Shown here one piece after another: positions 35,505-45,019 of a stretch of DNA of 64,000 bases. Under the pieces are notes generated by a model. That model was not told the DNA's origin, searched no databases, and saw only the letters and a list, made by a program, of their open reading frames with translations. Both the position numbers and the translations under genes were made by a program. The stretch's first letter is position 1, and the number at the start of each line of letters is the position of its first letter. The stretch is from CAVYGN01 sp964413265 (lineage in GTDB: Bacteria; Spirochaetota; Brevinematia; Brevinematales; JAOACQ01): assembly GCA_964413265.1 (NCBI GenBank), contig CAYPRX010000041.1:45290-109289 (forward strand), in the 5' to 3' direction.

Positions 35505-37099
35505 TGACCAACCCCGCCGCAAGAGGATCTCATTTTCCTCACCCTTGCCTCCCCTATGACACAGACCTCATCAACAATAATAACGGATACCTCCTTTGAT
35601 GCAGTTTCTTCAGCTATCGTTTTCTTAAGTTCCTCCTTTTTATAAGCGCTGACCCTCTTCACCCGTTTTACTCCCAGACCCCTTACAAGAGATTCCAGAT
35701 CGATAATTTCGGTAGTCCTCGACCTGCAGTCCATAGCCGTACCGATATCAGGCTGATGACCGGTCATGGCAGTTATGTGATTGTCAAGTATTATGAGGGT
35801 TATTGGAGTCGAATTATATACTGCGTTGATCAAGCCGGTCATTCCCGAATGATAAAATGTAGAATCTCCGATCACAGCTGCCGATACGATATCCCGGCCA
35901 GACAGCCTTGCAGCCTTTTTAAAACCAGTCTCATTGCCTACGCTTGCACCCATACATATTGTGGTATCTATGGCATAGTACGGTGGAAGTGCTCCGAGGG
36001 TATAGCATCCTATGTCACCGAGAACTGTCACTTTTAAATCGGAAAGCACCTCAAAAACAGGTATATGACCGCAACCCTTGCACATCACAGGAGGCCTCGC
36101 AGCCAGCTTAAAGCTGCTGCTGTCTGGAATAGCCGCCGTCTTTCTATTGAACGCCATCTTTATAGTATGGGTGAACAATTCTCCAGTAGAAGGTATTATC
36201 TTTTTCCCGGTAACTTTTATACCAAGTGACAGGATCTCTTCTTCAATAACGGGATCAAGCTCCTCAACAACATATAGTTTTTTTACAGAAACGGCAAACT
36301 TCCTTATTTTATCGGTAGGCAGAGGGTACATCGAAATTTTCATGACGCTCGCATTCGGCAGGGCCTCTTTTACATAATGATAAATCAGACCATGAGTTAT
36401 AACTCCAATATTTCTGCTTTTATACTCAATACTATTGCCAACGTAGTCCTCCGAATATTTTCTCAGGGCTGCATATTTCTTAAGAAGAACTCCATGCCTG
36501 GGTATTGCATTAGAAGGGACCATGACATTTTTTGGTATATCTTTCCTGTAACTGAGAGAGGGCTTTCTTCTCCTTACCCTGGAAAGCTCAACGGGGCTTT
36601 TCGTATGAGATACCCGTGTAACAGGCCTGAGCAGTACAAGTGTATCAAATTTTCCAGAAACCTCGAAAGCCGTTTTAAGCATGTCTTTAGCCTCCTGGCT
36701 GTCAGACGGCTCAAAAAGCGGGATTCTGGCGAATTTAGCATAATTCCTCGTATCCTGCTCGTTTTGTGAGGAATGCATACCGGGATCATCGGCGACTACA
36801 GCCACCAGCCCTGCATTAACACCTGTATAAGCTGCCGTCATCAGCGGATCGGCTGCTACATTCAGGCCGACATGCTTCATTGTTACCATACTCTTCAACC
36901 CTGCAATCGAGGAGCCCAGAGCTACTTCCATAGCTACCTTTTCATTCGTGCTCCACTCACTATCTATATCGGGATATTTTTCAATCAGAGTTTCTATTAT
37001 CTCCGAGCTCGGGGTACCGGGGTAACCTGCCGCAACCCAAACTCCCGCTTCATAAGCGCCTCTCGCTATTGCTTCATTTCCCGATAATAATTCCTTCAT
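35501..37099 (-). CDS. iorA: indolepyruvate:ferredoxin oxidoreductase, alpha subunit, lacking the ferredoxin tail
   Basis: IorA binds thiamine diphosphate and the aryl pyruvate. The 532 residues show the pyrimidine-binding domain (LLSGNEAIARGAYEAGVWVAAGYPGTPSSEI), the link domain and the TPP domain (VMCKGCGHIPVF, LGDIGCYTLG, IGDSTFYHSG, ILDNHITAMTGHQPDIG). Typical IorA ends with two [4Fe-4S] clusters in a bacterial ferredoxin domain; here the protein stops after VDEVCVIGEARVRKMRSSCGGVGQ without that domain. Electrons must leave by another carrier. It heads the operon and has a near-consensus promoter. Confidence 0.92.
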   Translation of the reverse strand: MKELLSGNEAIARGAYEAGVWVAAGYPGTPSSEIIETLIEKYPDIDSEWSTNEKVAMEVALGSSIAGLKSMVTMKHVGLNVAADPLMTAAYTGVNAGLVAVVADDPGMHSSQNEQDTRNYAKFARIPLFEPSDSQEAKDMLKTAFEVSGKFDTLVLLRPVTRVSHTKSPVELSRVRRRKPSLSYRKDIPKNVMVPSNAIPRHGVLLKKYAALRKYSEDYVGNSIEYKSRNIGVITHGLIYHYVKEALPNASVMKISMYPLPTDKIRKFAVSVKKLYVVEELDPVIEEEILSLGIKVTGKKIIPSTGELFTHTIKMAFNRKTAAIPDSSSFKLAARPPVMCKGCGHIPVFEVLSDLKVTVLGDIGCYTLGALPPYYAIDTTICMGASVGNETGFKKAARLSGRDIVSAAVIGDSTFYHSGMTGLINAVYNSTPITLIILDNHITAMTGHQPDIGTAMDCRSRTTEIIDLESLVRGLGVKRVKRVSAYKKEELKKTIAEETASKEVSVIIVDEVCVIGEARVRKMRSSCGGVGQ

Positions 37100-37139
37100 T
37101 TACCGTACCTTCATTTGCCCATTTCTGTAAAAGCTAAAC

Positions 37140-37168
37140 ATTATAATAGGCTACAGTCAAAATATCAA
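37140..37168 (-). promoter_or_regulatory. sigma-70 promoter of the ior operon
   Basis: On the minus strand TTGATA and TATAAT are 17 bases apart. Transcription would start near 37133, giving a leader of about 34 bases before iorA. Confidence 0.75.
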
Positions 37169-37206
37169 AATAAGAGCCTCATCGACACCCATAATAACAG
37201 TATAAT

Positions 37207-37236
37207 TTGACAGGAAACCGTGTTAATATATATGAT
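37207..37236 (+). promoter_or_regulatory. sigma-70 promoter of the propeller-like lipoprotein gene
   Basis: TTGACA at 37207 and TATGAT at 37231 are 18 bases apart. Because these bases would be coding if the longest open frame were used, they argue for the internal GTG start at 37273. Confidence 0.65.
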
Positions 37237-37272
37237 AACAAATTCATAAAGACAATTATCGGTGGTAAGAAA

Positions 37273-38373
37273 GTGATTAAATATGCAACATGGATATTGT
37301 TGCCGGTTATGCTGATCTTACTGTCCTGCTCCCTTCAACCCGGCGATTCAAGTGAGGGGGTGATCTGGCAGAAAAACCTGAAGTACCCTCCTTCAGCCGG
37401 GATTGAGATCCATTCAGACAATCTCTATTTTGCCGATGTATCAGGAGCAATTTACTCATGCTGGATAGACACTGGCTTTATAAACTGGAAAAGGCAATTA
37501 AAGAGGGAAGATATCAGGATGATCTTTATTACGGATTCAGGACTGGGGGTCATTTCAAAAAAAATCCGTGCCAAGACCTCTATATATCGCATATTCAGTT
37601 TTGACAGAGGCATTTCTATTATGGAGACAAATTTACCTCAAAATATCAGGGATTCGTATAGTTCGGACAATGGAAAAATAATAGTTCATTCGCAGTCGGG
37701 TGCAGTAGTAATAAGTGGAGACGGCAGGGACCTGGAAGTGCTGGATCTCTCAAAGTACTCTAGAAACATTGCCTCCTTTGCCCTCTGGGGCGGAAGTTAC
37801 TACGCAGTTGAAGGCAATTCAAAGATCATGAGATTCGATCCGTCGTTTCACAGCACGGGATCATTCAGAGCTTTTACGGGAACATTCACGGGAAATGCTG
37901 TTTATGACAGCGGAAGAATTTATATCTCAACATCCGAAGGGATTAAAATTTTAAATACAGTTTCCTGGAAGGCTGAGTCCGCCTCAAATGATTTTCAAGA
38001 CTTATCGAAGCGAGTCCTTTTCGATGGGGCAGCATCAGGTATTGTGAAAAAAAATGCCGGCCCGGGCGAGAGATACCTGCTCTTTTCCGATTTATCCTTC
38101 AGAATGCCTCCTGGCAGTAGTTCTTATTCCCCTGTTTTGCATTCTGACACCCTAGGCATAGCCGCTTTTATTAATACAAAAGGTTTTATAAATATCGTGG
38201 ACAGCAGGACAGGTTACTACGTATATTCGAAATTTATAGGAATGATTGAAAGACCATATTTGAAGATTCCAAGCGATTATAATTCAAAATCCGTTTTCAT
38301 ACCGCTCTCAAGCCCTGCAAAGATATTCTGTTACTCGCTCAAATTCGCGGCATCCCAGAAAATGCCCCGGTAA
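37273..38373 (+). CDS. lipoprotein with a predicted beta-propeller-like fold
   Basis: This 366-residue protein starts at GTG 37273 and has a lipoprotein signal ending LILLSC (Cys about 19). The rest is beta-rich with repeating blades, such as VIWQKNLKYPP...NLYFADVSGAIYSCWIDTGFINWKRQL, which resembles PQQ/BamB-type propeller repeats where a tryptophan ends each blade. Similarity to BamB is only in style; no catalytic motif is seen. It stands alone between iorA and the large sensor kinase. Confidence 0.7.
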   Translation: MIKYATWILLPVMLILLSCSLQPGDSSEGVIWQKNLKYPPSAGIEIHSDNLYFADVSGAIYSCWIDTGFINWKRQLKREDIRMIFITDSGLGVISKKIRAKTSIYRIFSFDRGISIMETNLPQNIRDSYSSDNGKIIVHSQSGAVVISGDGRDLEVLDLSKYSRNIASFALWGGSYYAVEGNSKIMRFDPSFHSTGSFRAFTGTFTGNAVYDSGRIYISTSEGIKILNTVSWKAESASNDFQDLSKRVLFDGAASGIVKKNAGPGERYLLFSDLSFRMPPGSSSYSPVLHSDTLGIAAFINTKGFINIVDSRTGYYVYSKFIGMIERPYLKIPSDYNSKSVFIPLSSPAKIFCYSLKFAASQKMPR

Positions 38374-38389
38374 ACGGAAATATCTACCT

Positions 38390-41300
38390 TCAGACAGTGA
38401 ATAATTCAATGTTATTTCTGCCGATTTTCTTAGCCTTGCATAGTGCCTGGTTCGCCATTTCGACCAGTAAAGAGGCAGTGATTTTTTTTAAACTGTTTAC
38501 TCTATCCCAATCGGTGTTCCTTTTATCATTTATTTCAAAAATATCCCTTAGTCTTTCAAGGCTGAGTTTACTCAGAATAAACTTCTCCCCTTCGATCAGG
38601 GAAGACACCCCGAAACTGGATGTTATATTCAGGACTTCATCATTTATCTCCGGCTTCAATCCTGAAATAGAATCCCTGATCTTTTCAGCTACCACGCCGG
38701 CCTCTTTCAGGGATGTTTCAGGCAGGACTATTAAAAATTCATCCCCTCCGAAACGCCCTGCCCTGTCGTAATTTCTTATTATATTTTTCACAGCCTTTCC
38801 GACTTCCACAATTACATAATCACCGTTCAGGTGGCCGTACTTATTATTGAATAACTTAAAATTATCTATATCGACAATGATCAAAGAAAGCGGCCTGTAA
38901 GCCCTCATCATTATATGGTCGTTCAAAAAAGCCGTTATCGAGCGAATATTGGCAAGTCCTGTTAATTCATCCAGGGATGATTTTGTAAGAAGCTGTTTAT
39001 ATTCCATCTGTTTCATTAAAAAATATCCGACATTGACCATAAGCTCCTTTTCTTCAATCGGTTTGTTCAGATAGACTATGGTCCCCTTTTCCTTCCTCTT
39101 TATTATGCGGTTTTTATCAGATACTGCGGAGAGGAATATTAATGGAATATGTCTGAATTCCGGATTATTCATCAGCCTTTCTTGCATTTCATTGCCGAGC
39201 ATGTTCGGCATGTTGTAATCACAGATGATAAGATCCGGTCTGTACCTGTAAACCGCCTCAAGGCCGTCCGTCCCGTTGTATGCATGTATAAAATTATTGT
39301 ACCCCCAGTTTGCAAGGTATAATTTGAGAATTTCATGGATATGTATGTCATCGTCTAATATCATTATATTGGCTTTGAAGGGATCAAACTCATTTTCAGC
39401 GTTAGGGTTCTTTATGGTTACATAAAATGTATTGTATTTCATTTTTTCTTCTATGCTTCCTCTTACAACCTGCCTGTAATATTCTCTCGTATCCGCTAAC
39501 ACAATATCAGAATCTCTGTCAAAAATGATATTTTCATCGGCTAATTCAAAAACTTCCCTTCCTTTTTTCAGGTCAAGTATAAACCTGGCCCCTTTTCCCA
39601 ATCCCTCGGATTCAGCCCATAAAGAACCGTTCAGCAGGATGGCAAGCTGGCGGGCGAATGAAAGCCCTATGCCTGTCCCTTTATTCTTGCCTTTCCTGCC
39701 GCTCTGGACCTGTTCAAACCTTCCGAAGATGAATTCAAGTTTGTCCCTTGGAATTCCAATGCCGTTATCTTCTATAACAATACGAATCGTTCCTTCTCTC
39801 TCCTTTAATGTTATTTTTATTAAACCCGAGCCCGGTTCGACAAATTTCATTGCATTCGACATTATGTTATTTAAAATCTCATCAAGTTTCTCTGCATCAG
39901 AGTAAAATTCATCTATCTCTTTGTCCGGCAGGTCTTTAATAATACGGATGCCCGAGGAAGATGCAGCCGATATATAGAATTCTACAATATCATCAATAAA
40001 TGCCTTCAGGGGAATTTTCCTGATATGTACTTTCATTCCGCTGGCGTCAAGCCTGGCTATATCTAGGAGAAGGTCTATGGAATGTTTGAGGGTAAGAGAT
40101 GCACTGAAGATTGTGTTAAAACGATCGGCCGTCTCGACATCGTTGAGGTCCATGGGATACTTGAGAGAAAGGTCCGCAAGATTTAAAATAACGGTCAGCG
40201 GGTTCCTGAAATCATGAGTCACATTGGCTATGAATTCATTTTTGAGATTATCCTGCTGGGCCAATTTTGCATTTGACTGTTCGAGTTCAAGGGTCTTACC
40301 GCGGATAATTTTCAAATCATCGACTATTTTGTCCCTTGCTGATCTTAATTTATCCAGAGCAATAGAGCCGTACAATTCGCTTGACAGCTGGATTGAAAAA
40401 TTGTAGTAGATTCTGTCGTCTGTCTGACTGGGCTCAAAGAAGATAAAACCTAGAAGTTTGCTTTTTATATGCAAAATATGAAAATAGTAAATATGCCTGG
40501 ATTGACCAGGAAAGAGGATTTCATCAAATTTATCAGGTAATTTGTCAAGAGCTTCGGTTTTACCGTTATTCATGATGAAAGTCTTTCCCATATTCTTTAA
40601 ATTAATATCGCTAGTCGAATTAAGATTAAAAAAGAGAAAATAATTCATCACTCCGATCTTCAGCATATTTTCAGAGAGGGTTTTATTTACTCTTCCTATA
40701 TCATAAGCAGTCAGAATATTCTGTCCCACATTCTGAATCATATCTGAAGAGCCGCTCTTTAAAGCCTCGTTATAAAATAAAACCTGCTCGGTTTTCTGCT
40801 TGAGGATTAGCAGCACTTTTAATGCCATTTTTTCGGCTCTGGTTTTCTGTTCATTATCAGAGAAATTAGCGTTTATAAAGGAATAGAACCACAGTATATC
40901 CTTCTGAATATCACGGATCGTATTGATTGCGCGGACCTGCACATTAAAATCGTTATTTTCCAACGTTTTACCTATATAATCTTCAAGGCTTTCAAGATAT
41001 GAATCCTCCTCCATATCCATTATATCCAGAAGAATTTGCCCGCTCAGGACCTGTAGCTTTTTTCTTTTTATTTTCAGATATTTATCAATCGGATCCTTTA
41101 AAACATAGGATCCGTCAATTCTCAACTCATCAAGGGGCCGGCATCCGCATGAATTACGGATATTCAGATTTGCGGGAACAACTGTATCCATACGGGCATT
41201 GACGCCCTCTATAAGATCTATGGTTTTTTTACAGCCCTCGTAGCCGATTTCAAAAAAGGGATAATATACCGAAGTAATCGGTGTCTGGGCATATTTCCCG

Positions 41301-42013
41301 ATATCGCCGTCCTCCCAGCTCGTAACGGCAATATCTCCCGGTACTTTAAAGCCCCTGACAGCCAGATTCTGTATTATATGAGCTGCTTCGTAAGTGTACA
41401 TTGAAATTACAGCTTCTATTGGAGCCTTTCTTTCATCAAATAGAATTTCCACTATTCTTTTAGCCCTTTTGTAATCAAAATAGTCTTTTTCTACGGAACA
41501 TTCCCTGTTCATTACGACAAGCTCAGGGTCAAAAATTCCCCTTTCCTTCATGAATTTTTCATAGCATGCATAGCATTTATCGGGAGTTATAGGCTGGATA
41601 AAAGCAATATTCCTGTATCCATGAAAATTATAAAGGTGTTCAAGAAGTTCTATGAGGTGCTTATCCGAATCTATTATGATTGAGGGAATATTTTCGATTT
41701 TTCTCCCAAGACTAACTACTGGCATCTTTTTTATCGATTGTATCCTGCTGAGGAAATAAGATTCGTTTTTTTCAATATAATGCATCCCACCAAGGAACAT
41801 CAGTCCATCGAGGGTGACTCTCTCAAGAATATTACAAATATAATCGATCTGGCGTTTATATGCATTACCAAGCTGTTCAGGCTCTACCGTAAAGTAAGTG
41901 AGGTTGACATTCTTTTCTCTTGCTGCTTTAATAACGCCGTCCAGCATCTGCGTCATATGACTTTCAAAGCTTATTTCCGAAAGATACCCAAGCGTAAGTC
42001 CCGCTTTCCCCAT
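38390..42013 (-). CDS. LacI-type sensor / histidine kinase / receiver / GGDEF hybrid protein
   Basis: This 1207-residue protein has no membrane helix. Residues 1-290 form a LacI/GalR-type sugar-binding fold (LGYLSEISFESHM..., PGDIAVTSWEDGDIGKYAQTPITSVYYP) without the DNA-binding helix-turn-helix. A GAF-like region and coiled coil come next. The histidine kinase has His600 in NVTHDFRNPL, DNGIGIPRDKL and GTGIGLSFARQL. A receiver domain has phospho-acceptor Asp932 (ICDYNMPNM). A diguanylate cyclase has an intact GGDEF at 1089-1093 and an inhibitory site RNYD at 1080-1083. It probably converts a cytoplasmic small-molecule signal into cyclic-di-GMP. It is a single gene, convergent with the lipoprotein gene. 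Confidence 0.92.
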   Translation of the reverse strand: MGKAGLTLGYLSEISFESHMTQMLDGVIKAAREKNVNLTYFTVEPEQLGNAYKRQIDYICNILERVTLDGLMFLGGMHYIEKNESYFLSRIQSIKKMPVVSLGRKIENIPSIIIDSDKHLIELLEHLYNFHGYRNIAFIQPITPDKCYACYEKFMKERGIFDPELVVMNRECSVEKDYFDYKRAKRIVEILFDERKAPIEAVISMYTYEAAHIIQNLAVRGFKVPGDIAVTSWEDGDIGKYAQTPITSVYYPFFEIGYEGCKKTIDLIEGVNARMDTVVPANLNIRNSCGCRPLDELRIDGSYVLKDPIDKYLKIKRKKLQVLSGQILLDIMDMEEDSYLESLEDYIGKTLENNDFNVQVRAINTIRDIQKDILWFYSFINANFSDNEQKTRAEKMALKVLLILKQKTEQVLFYNEALKSGSSDMIQNVGQNILTAYDIGRVNKTLSENMLKIGVMNYFLFFNLNSTSDINLKNMGKTFIMNNGKTEALDKLPDKFDEILFPGQSRHIYYFHILHIKSKLLGFIFFEPSQTDDRIYYNFSIQLSSELYGSIALDKLRSARDKIVDDLKIIRGKTLELEQSNAKLAQQDNLKNEFIANVTHDFRNPLTVILNLADLSLKYPMDLNDVETADRFNTIFSASLTLKHSIDLLLDIARLDASGMKVHIRKIPLKAFIDDIVEFYISAASSSGIRIIKDLPDKEIDEFYSDAEKLDEILNNIMSNAMKFVEPGSGLIKITLKEREGTIRIVIEDNGIGIPRDKLEFIFGRFEQVQSGRKGKNKGTGIGLSFARQLAILLNGSLWAESEGLGKGARFILDLKKGREVFELADENIIFDRDSDIVLADTREYYRQVVRGSIEEKMKYNTFYVTIKNPNAENEFDPFKANIMILDDDIHIHEILKLYLANWGYNNFIHAYNGTDGLEAVYRYRPDLIICDYNMPNMLGNEMQERLMNNPEFRHIPLIFLSAVSDKNRIIKRKEKGTIVYLNKPIEEKELMVNVGYFLMKQMEYKQLLTKSSLDELTGLANIRSITAFLNDHIMMRAYRPLSLIIVDIDNFKLFNNKYGHLNGDYVIVEVGKAVKNIIRNYDRAGRFGGDEFLIVLPETSLKEAGVVAEKIRDSISGLKPEINDEVLNITSSFGVSSLIEGEKFILSKLSLERLRDIFEINDKRNTDWDRVNSLKKITASLLVEMANQALCKAKKIGRNNIELFTV

Positions 42014-42118
42014 TCCCGGGCACCCCTATCAGAATTTTACTGCACAACAACCATATTATACTTAAAACTTTTTATCAAAGCAAATCCCGATTAGTTTAAA
42101 ATATTTTCCTGATTTTAC

Positions 42119-42146
42119 TTGACAATCTATTCAATTATAATAATAT
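42119..42146 (+). promoter_or_regulatory. possible promoter of the 161-residue protein gene
   Basis: TTGACA at 42119 and TAATAT at 42141 are 16 bases apart in very AT-rich DNA. Other -10-like hexamers overlap, so the exact site is uncertain. Confidence 0.4.
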
Positions 42147-42193
42147 TACAATATATTAATATAACAATATTAGATACCTGACAGGAGGGTATA

Positions 42194-42679
42194 ATGGAAT
42201 TAACTAATTTGATTTTAAGTTCAATATTCACCCTTGAAATTCAAAGTGGAGGTGAATCGAATGCATTTAAGCCCCCTGAAAACATTGTGACGAATAATGT
42301 ATTTATTGATAGAAATTCAGATTTCAGCGATGAAGAAATAACAAAAACCCTTGAGTATGTTCAATCTTTCAATCTAATTTTCCAGGATATCTTGATTTAT
42401 ACCAAAGAAGGCCTGTACAAGGAATATACATCAGGCGGACAGAGCTATACAGCTTATGAAATGAACCCGGTTGCCAATCTCTTTTTTAAGAATAATCTCT
42501 GGAATGCTGCCTTTGTTTCAGCCAATGCCTTCAACTACTTCATGTTCAATAACAAATATATCTCCACAGTTTATTCGATCGCTCTCTATCTTGCAGAAAT
42601 ATGGGCGATTTCAACATGGCAGCCTACAACAACACGTGTAATCAACGTGAATGCTATAATTTATGAATATATGTTTTAG
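42194..42679 (+). CDS. small membrane protein of unknown function
   Basis: This 161-residue protein has an ATG after a strong ACAGGAGGGT site, so it is very likely translated. A soluble N-terminal half (DFSDEEITKTLEYVQSFNLIFQDILIY) is followed by YEMNPVANLFFKNNLWNAAFVSANAFNYFMF and a second hydrophobic stretch YSIALYLAEIWAISTW. The EMNP turn before a membrane helix recalls small DUF5658-like membrane proteins, but I cannot confirm that. It has no operon partner. Confidence 0.6.
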   Translation: MELTNLILSSIFTLEIQSGGESNAFKPPENIVTNNVFIDRNSDFSDEEITKTLEYVQSFNLIFQDILIYTKEGLYKEYTSGGQSYTAYEMNPVANLFFKNNLWNAAFVSANAFNYFMFNNKYISTVYSIALYLAEIWAISTWQPTTTRVINVNAIIYEYMF

Positions 42680-42761
42680 AGGTTCAAAGCGACCGGTAAC
42701 AGGAAAGGAAAAAGACGCCTGTGATAATGCAGATCAAGGCTCAAAAGAGAAACTAATGCCT

Positions 42762-43703
42762 TCAGCCGTCAATTAATCTCAACGCAAGTTTAAGTGCCTC
42801 TCTCATACTCTTTTCTCCAGCTATTCCCTTTCCAGCGATGTCGAATGCAGTTCCATGGTCGGGCGAAGTTCTGACAACAGGAAGGCCCAGTGTGACATTA
42901 ACCCCATCGTCAAAATGAAGCATCTTGAACGGCGCCAGACCCTGGTCATGATACATCGCTATTACACAGTCAAATTCTCTTTTACCAGCCCTATAAAATG
43001 CAGTATCTGCAGGTATAGGACCTTCCACAGAAAAACCTGTATCACGGAATTCTTTAACAACCGGGGTAATGATATCCCTTTCTTCAAACCCCAGAAGACA
43101 GTTTTCACCTGCATGGGGATTCAGGCCGCATACGGCTATCCTGTAAGATCTTCCATCGTATTTTTTCCCGAAAAAAAGTGCATTCTTTATAGCAATCCGA
43201 ACTTTTTCACCGGTTAACATTCCCGGAACATCCTTCAGGCTCAAATGAATTGTAGCCAGTATAACCTTCAAGTCTTCTGAATAAAACAGCATACTTATGC
43301 GTTCCTCTCCGAAGGCCCGCGCGAGAAACGTCGTATGATCCTTAAATTCAGTCCTGCCAGACCTGACGATAAGATCCTTTGATATCGGAGCCGTAACAAT
43401 ACCTTTAACAGCTCCGCTCTTTCCGAGTTTTACCGCCCTGTCTAAAAAAAGCCAGGACATTGCTCCCGAAGGAGCATCCTGACAGCCTGGACTGAACATA
43501 TATGACTGGCCTTCAGGAGGATCGATCCTGATAAAGTCAACATCTTCAAGCCCCCTGAAGTAATGATTATATGAGAGGCCGTCGCCAATAAGTATGAACC
43601 GGCGTCGGTTATCAGGTGGAAAGGTTCGAATGGATTTTGCGCAGATTTCAGGTCCGATCCCGTTCGGATTCCCGAATGTAACGGCAATTTTATCATTTTT
43701 CAT
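42762..43703 (-). CDS. pdxA: 4-hydroxythreonine-4-phosphate dehydrogenase
   Basis: PdxA acts in the deoxyxylulose-dependent route to pyridoxal phosphate. The 313 residues have VTFGNPNGIGPEI, KDHTTFLA, the metal-binding CGLNPHAGENCLLG, VIAMYHDQGLAPFK and RTSPDHGTAFDIAGKG. The first 11 bases overlap the bactofilin gene upstream. No other pyridoxine gene is adjacent. Confidence 0.95.
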   Translation of the reverse strand: MKNDKIAVTFGNPNGIGPEICAKSIRTFPPDNRRRFILIGDGLSYNHYFRGLEDVDFIRIDPPEGQSYMFSPGCQDAPSGAMSWLFLDRAVKLGKSGAVKGIVTAPISKDLIVRSGRTEFKDHTTFLARAFGEERISMLFYSEDLKVILATIHLSLKDVPGMLTGEKVRIAIKNALFFGKKYDGRSYRIAVCGLNPHAGENCLLGFEERDIITPVVKEFRDTGFSVEGPIPADTAFYRAGKREFDCVIAMYHDQGLAPFKMLHFDDGVNVTLGLPVVRTSPDHGTAFDIAGKGIAGEKSMREALKLALRLIDG

Positions 43704-44076
43704 TATAAAGTTTTGCTATCGTCTCCTTGGCCGGAGAATTGAGGTTGTTTGCAATAAGACATCTTCCTTCAAGCACAACACCATTCTGGATGATAAGTTC
43801 AGGTGTTTTAATATCGCCCAAAACGCGAGCTGTCGGCATGAGCATTACCCTTGTATTAGCCTTTACATTACCTATCACAATTCCCTCAATAACCACAGAA
43901 GATGCTTCGAGGTCCGCCTTTATTTTGCCGGCAGGTCCTACAAAGATCTGATCAACTTTCAGAATCGATCCCTCAAACTTACCATTGATCTGGATCGTTC
44001 CGTTAATTAAAAATTTACCTTCGAAATAAGATTTTTCACCGATGATGCTGTTGGTTATTTCAGTTTTTAAAGCCAC
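43693..44076 (-). CDS. bactofilin
   Basis: Bactofilins polymerise into nucleotide-free filaments that organise the envelope and cell shape. The 127 residues form one right-handed beta-helix with repeated short strands: GEKSYFEGKFLINGTIQINGKFEGSI, IKADLEASSVVIEGIVIGNVKAN, LGDIKTPELIIQNGVVLEG. I prefer the GTG at 44076, which has AGGAG seven bases upstream. The ATG at 44091 is in frame but places that site inside the gene. It sits in a minus-strand group with an unknown helical protein, FapA and rpoN. Confidence 0.9.
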   Translation of the reverse strand: MALKTEITNSIIGEKSYFEGKFLINGTIQINGKFEGSILKVDQIFVGPAGKIKADLEASSVVIEGIVIGNVKANTRVMLMPTARVLGDIKTPELIIQNGVVLEGRCLIANNLNSPAKETIAKLYNEK

Positions 44077-44112
44077 TTCAAATCTCCTCATTATTTAAAG
44101 GTCACTGTACCG

Positions 44113-44928
44113 CTACTCTTCAATTTTACGGAGGTCCGGAAATTTTATGTAACTGATGAACTCATGTGTAAATTCAAGAAGGTCGTTGAGAGCATCCTTA
44201 GCCATCAGCCCTTCCAGCATTGAATTAACCCCTTTTATTTCCACTATTTTTTCAGGTTCCATGAATACCTTTTCTCCCTCACTTTCACAGCGCCATATAT
44301 CCTCGATAAAATCCTGTAAGGCGAAGAGGAAATTACCCGTTTTTATTATTATATCCCTGTATTCCTTGCTTTGAACTTTCAAGAGGCTTTCCTTGTAATC
44401 TTTAATATTATTGGCTTCTGCAGCCTCAATCTGCTCGAGAACTTTTCCATAATCCGAAAGCGCACGGATAATCTGATTGAAATTGGTGAAGAAACTATCC
44501 CGCTGGAAGGCATGACCATAATCGAGCCTCAGGTTCTGTTCGCTTAGGAGCCCCATGTACTCAGTTCCGAAATAATTTAAAAGGGACCAGATAATATTAA
44601 TATCCCGGCTTTTACTGAATTGATTCAACCTTACAATGGGGATGTTCCTCAATATTTTGTATTTTGTTACATCCTGAAATTGCGAATTTTCCAGGTAATT
44701 GGCAAGTTCATCAAATGTAATATGATATTTAGCCATTTCATCTTCGGCGAATCTTCCATTCAAAAGCTTCTTCATATCCCTTTCAATCTCGTTTACTGAT
44801 TTTAAGATCGACTCTTTTTTTTTCTGGTCCGCCGTTGTTGAATATATAACCTCGAATTTTCTCTGAGTCTGAATCAGCCTGTCGGCAATATAATTCTTTG
44901 CCTTATCCAAAAGGGCGTTTCTATTCAT
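44113..44928 (-). CDS. helical cytoplasmic protein, unknown family
   Basis: This 271-residue protein is soluble, charged and almost wholly helical, without signal peptide or known motif. Notable stretches are ADQKKKESILKSVNEIERDMKKLLNGRF, a central NIIWSLLNYFGTEYMGLLSEQN and an acidic C-terminal third. It lies 36 bases upstream of the bactofilin gene and 91 bases downstream of fapA on the same strand. A role with the filament protein or FapA is a guess from position only. Confidence 0.65.
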   Translation of the reverse strand: MNRNALLDKAKNYIADRLIQTQRKFEVIYSTTADQKKKESILKSVNEIERDMKKLLNGRFAEDEMAKYHITFDELANYLENSQFQDVTKYKILRNIPIVRLNQFSKSRDINIIWSLLNYFGTEYMGLLSEQNLRLDYGHAFQRDSFFTNFNQIIRALSDYGKVLEQIEAAEANNIKDYKESLLKVQSKEYRDIIIKTGNFLFALQDFIEDIWRCESEGEKVFMEPEKIVEIKGVNSMLEGLMAKDALNDLLEFTHEFISYIKFPDLRKIEE

Positions 44929-45019
44929 TATGTCACCGGTTAAATAAAATTCGCTTATTTTATAACGAAATCAATAAAATATCCATTTTATCTGCGAAAT
45001 GCTGACCTCAAGCGAAATC

